Shown: positions 62,021 to 64,000 of the stretch, piece after piece
Numbering within the stretch: position 1 is the stretch's first letter
Layout of the letters: each line of letters opens with the position of its first letter
Assembly: GCA_001939145.1 (NCBI GenBank)
Contig: LSRX01000279.1
Location: 443,127-507,126, forward strand
Source: Symbiodinium microadriaticum
Lineage: Eukaryota; Sar; Dinophyceae; Suessiales; Symbiodiniaceae
DNA: 64,000 nucleotides
Direction: 5' to 3'
The notes under the pieces: model-generated
What the model was told of the DNA's origin: nothing
What the model saw: only the letters and a program-made list of their open reading frames with translations
Databases searched by the model: none
Translations under genes and position numbers: made by a program

Positions 62021-62257
62021 CCACTGCTTCTGTGAAGATCTTGGGTCCGCATGAGAGCCATGGATCATGGAGACGCATCGCCGTGCCTTCTGGAGCCTCG
62101 ATCTTGCTTCGAATCGTTTATGTTTTGCACTTAGTCTTGTTTGCCGAGGTTTTCTACTAAAGGGACTTCTGCAAATTCCGGCCTTCCTAAAGCCTAAAGC
62201 CTTAACTCTGTTTGTAAGGCTGCTCGTTACTTGTTCATAGTGCTTTTGCTGATTCAA
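62003..62257 (-). CDS. Basic coding-like frame ending in a hairpin element
   Basis: The minus strand reads NQQKHYEQVTSSLTNRVKAL, GFRKAGICRSPFSRKPRQTR, LSAKHKRFEARSRLQKARRC and VSMIHGSHADPRSSQKQ. Then LPIGP and the stop come from the family A hairpin, the same way the RCC1-like gene ends. Unrecognised. Confidence 0.35.
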   Translation of the reverse strand: MNQQKHYEQVTSSLTNRVKALGFRKAGICRSPFSRKPRQTRLSAKHKRFEARSRLQKARRCVSMIHGSHADPRSSQKQWLPIGP

Positions 62258-62277
62258 GTGTATGTCAAGGGACTAAA

Positions 62278-62394
62278 GGAGAGACCCTTAAAAGGGACCC
62301 TTGGGGTCATAGGGTTTAGGGTTGATACTATATAAGGGGTATATAAGGGTGATTAGGGTATTAGGATTAGGGGTCCCTTTTAGGGGTCCCTCCT
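62278..62394. mobile_element. Hairpin element, family N
   Basis: AGGAGAGACCCTTAAAAGGG and CCCTTTTAGGGGTCCCTCCT pair; the centre holds TAGGGTTTAGGGTTG. Confidence 0.75.
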
Positions 62395-62639
62395 ATTGTG
62401 CCTTAAGTATGTGATGTTTTGGTTCTATGGCTTCTTTTGCCGAGATCTCCGTCTAACAGTAAGGGGCCTGGGAGTAGAGCGGTACGTAACCCTAGCCCTA
62501 AAGCCGCGACATACCCTAAACCCTAAACCCCTAACCCCTAAACCCCGGGGATCCAAAAACCTACCGTTTTTAAGGGCTCTACCCTCTTTTTTAAGGGGTC
62601 ATCACCTACTATTTTGTAGGGTTTAAGGTCACAGGTAAC

Positions 62640-62773
62640 CCCTAAATCCTAAACCCCACAAAGCCTTCAAGGCAATAGTTCTCCCGGCCTCGAGGCCTGC
62701 CATGGCGTACACTGTTGCTCGATATATACGAGTCGGAAAATTCGTCTTACCAACCTTCACGCTTCCTTACTAG
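62640..62773 (+). CDS. Coding-like fragment
   Basis: This open frame reads HKAFKAIVLPASRPAMAYTV then ARYIRVGKFVLPTFTLPY and TAG. It contains an ATG in a GCCATGG context (62702). Confidence 0.3.
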
Positions 62774-62869
62774 AAGTACCGTAGGCGCAGCCCTTTGTTA
62801 ATCCTTGGGCACTAGGGATCTTAGCATTAGAGTATGGTGTTTCCCAGGTGTTGTTCTCAATTCTCCACT

Positions 62870-63110
62870 GTCAACACCCTAAACCCTAAACCGCTAACCC
62901 CTAAACCCTAAACCCTTGGCTAGTTCTTGTAGCTTCGAGCTTCTGGTTCGAGGTTCAAAAGCCCTGAGTCTTGAACCCGTCCCCCCCCGCCAGCTCATAC
63001 ACTCATGCCACGCCAGAATTGGGTTTTGGGGGGCATGCCCTAACTCTAAGAAGCACCTAAACCCTAAAGCCTAAGCCCCTAAACCCTAGACCCCCAAAAC
63101 AGTGAAGCCC
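62870..63110. repeat. CCCTAAA-type motifs
   Basis: 62875-62915 and 63050-63110, with a short C run at 62983. Confidence 0.75.
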
Positions 63111-63211
63111 CAAACGCAGCTCCCGAGGCCCCTTTAGCCCGCAAGACGCCGGTGTCCACAGATCCTAAAGCAAAAATCTCCACTGCCCAACACCCAGAAG
63201 TTCCTGCCTTT
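63079..63211 (-). CDS. Coding-like fragment
   Basis: Minus strand: GKAGTSGCWAVEIFALGSVD, TGVLRAKGASGAAFGASLFW, stop in CCCTAAA-type sequence; the 5' side is the family C hairpin. Confidence 0.25.
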
Positions 63212-63323
63212 CCCAGAGGGTGCATATACGCTAGAATTATGGAATTCGGTCCCAAAAGACCATCCTGATTGTGGTTTGGGGGGCCGAATAATTCCACAGT
63301 AGTAGAATATATGGGCCCCCTTG
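63212..63323. mobile_element. Hairpin element, family C
   Basis: CCCAGAGGGTGCATATACGC and GTAGAATATATGGGCCCCCT. Confidence 0.75.
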
Positions 63324-63429
63324 GTTTGGCTTCAGTTAGCTATGCTTCCAAGACTTAACCACCGTAATTGAGAGATCATGGCATGTGTCTTCTTCCCTGG
63401 GTTTGGGGGGCTACCGTGCAGTCCTACGC

Positions 63430-63530
63430 TGAACCTCACACCCTAAACCCCAAACCCTAAACCCCAAACCCTAAACCCTATATACACCCTAAACCCCAAA
63501 CCCGAAATACCCCAACCCCTACACCCTAAG
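63430..63530. repeat. CCCTAAA-type block
   Basis: CACCCTAAACCCCAAACCC-like units. Confidence 0.9.
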
Positions 63531-63551
63531 AGCCCCCCCAACCCGAAGTAG

Positions 63552-63623
63552 CCTAAAGCCCAGGATCAGTACCAGCGCAAGAAGGATCATGCGACCATCC
63601 TTGAGGCCGAGGATCTCTTTTGA
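63552..63623 (+). CDS. Exon-sized coding-like island
   Basis: Reads PKAQDQYQRKKDHATILEAE then DLF and TGA. Highly charged, helix-like. Follows an AGTAG that could be an acceptor. Confidence 0.3.
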   Translation, partial: PKAQDQYQRKKDHATILEAEDLF

Positions 63624-63822
63624 CACTTCTTCGGGGTCTCTAATTCAGGGTTTAGGGTTTAGGGCGGTATATAGGGTCTAGGGTTTGCCCTAAACCCTAA
63701 ACCTTAAACTTTTGTTAGAATTCCATGTTCTGATTTCCGGATATGGTGGGGTATTCAGAGACCCTGTGGGGCTTTGGGTTTTTGGGTTTAGGGCTTAGGG
63801 TTGTAGTAGGGTTCTACTGAAA

Positions 63823-63938
63823 CCTGTAGCCGAAATGACCTACCTTTTTAGGGTCCTTAGTATGGTTATATATATATATATGTACATATATATATATATG
63901 TATACATCCTTAAAAAGGTAGGTCTTTCGGGCCACAGG
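63823..63938. mobile_element. Hairpin element, family O
   Basis: CCTGTAGCCGAAATGACCTA and AGGTAGGTCTTTCGGGCCAC; the centre is a TA run. Confidence 0.8.
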
Positions 63939-64000
63939 CAGGGCTTGGCGAAGCGGTTTCTACCCGGCTGTATGGTGAGAGCTTTAAGGCTTACGGGTAG

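Noticed and set aside
54859..62773. Treating each coding-like island as an intact small gene
   Set aside because: Most lack a start codon, are flanked by repeats that force stops, and fall within chance open-frame lengths; kept only as low-confidence fragments.
5878..64000. CRISPR array (regular repeats with unique spacers)
   Set aside because: Repeat length and spacing are irregular, units are telomere-type, there are no cas genes, and the genome is eukaryotic.
1..64000. tRNA, rRNA, snRNA or dinoflagellate spliced-leader genes
   Set aside because: Looked for cloverleaf-type arms and the conserved CCATTTTGGCTCAAG end of the spliced leader; none was seen. The many hairpins are too long and perfect to be tRNAs.

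Overview
The window looks like nuclear DNA of a dinoflagellate, most likely of the Symbiodiniaceae/Suessiales type. The evidence is: an RCC1-repeat protein with an N-terminal ubiquitin-like domain of a form I associate with Symbiodinium; exons separated by short introns (69-128 bp) with mixed GT, GC and GA donors; and TTTAGGG telomere-type motifs scattered over almost the whole window. This is inference from protein style and intron style; no search was run. The sequence is a draft: gaps at 12633-12808 and 30599-30893, and single Ns at about 14098, 16156, 21633, 34381 and 52922.

Layout. (1) 1-5640 is ordinary genic sequence, coding mainly on the minus strand. Gene 1 (about 5281 to 1783) can be built as a chain of exons whose phases fit at every junction from 4593 down to the stop at 1783. 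It encodes a low-complexity Lys/Ala- and acid-rich protein of unknown function. Gene 2 (about 1114 to beyond the left edge) carries a glycine-loop motif and a Cys-Ser-Ser-Trp segment and may be methyltransferase-like. (2) 5650-5770 is an AATAT/TA microsatellite that marks a sharp boundary. (3) 5870-64000 is a mosaic of degenerate TTTAGGG/CCCTAAA repeats in both orientations, dozens of near-perfect hairpin elements of about 85-145 bp (MITE-like; about 15 families, labelled A-P here), microsatellites, and short unique islands that often read as exon-sized pieces of coding sequence on either strand.

The one clearly recognisable gene in the mosaic is at 46309-48084. Its first intron is almost entirely one hairpin element (family L), with a GA donor, an AG acceptor and a short direct repeat (GACA) at its ends. 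This is what an introner (a transposon that makes introns) should look like. Its second intron contains a telomere-type motif, and its stop codon lies inside another hairpin element (family A).

The picture is of a gene-poor, telomere-repeat-saturated region in which palindromic non-autonomous elements and telomere-type DNA have repeatedly inserted into, split and capped genes. Most small coding-like islands are low confidence, because at this base composition a 40-50 codon open frame is common by chance and sometimes all three frames look plausible. I saw no rRNA, tRNA, CRISPR array, recognisable transposase or reverse transcriptase, or bacterial-style promoters or operons.
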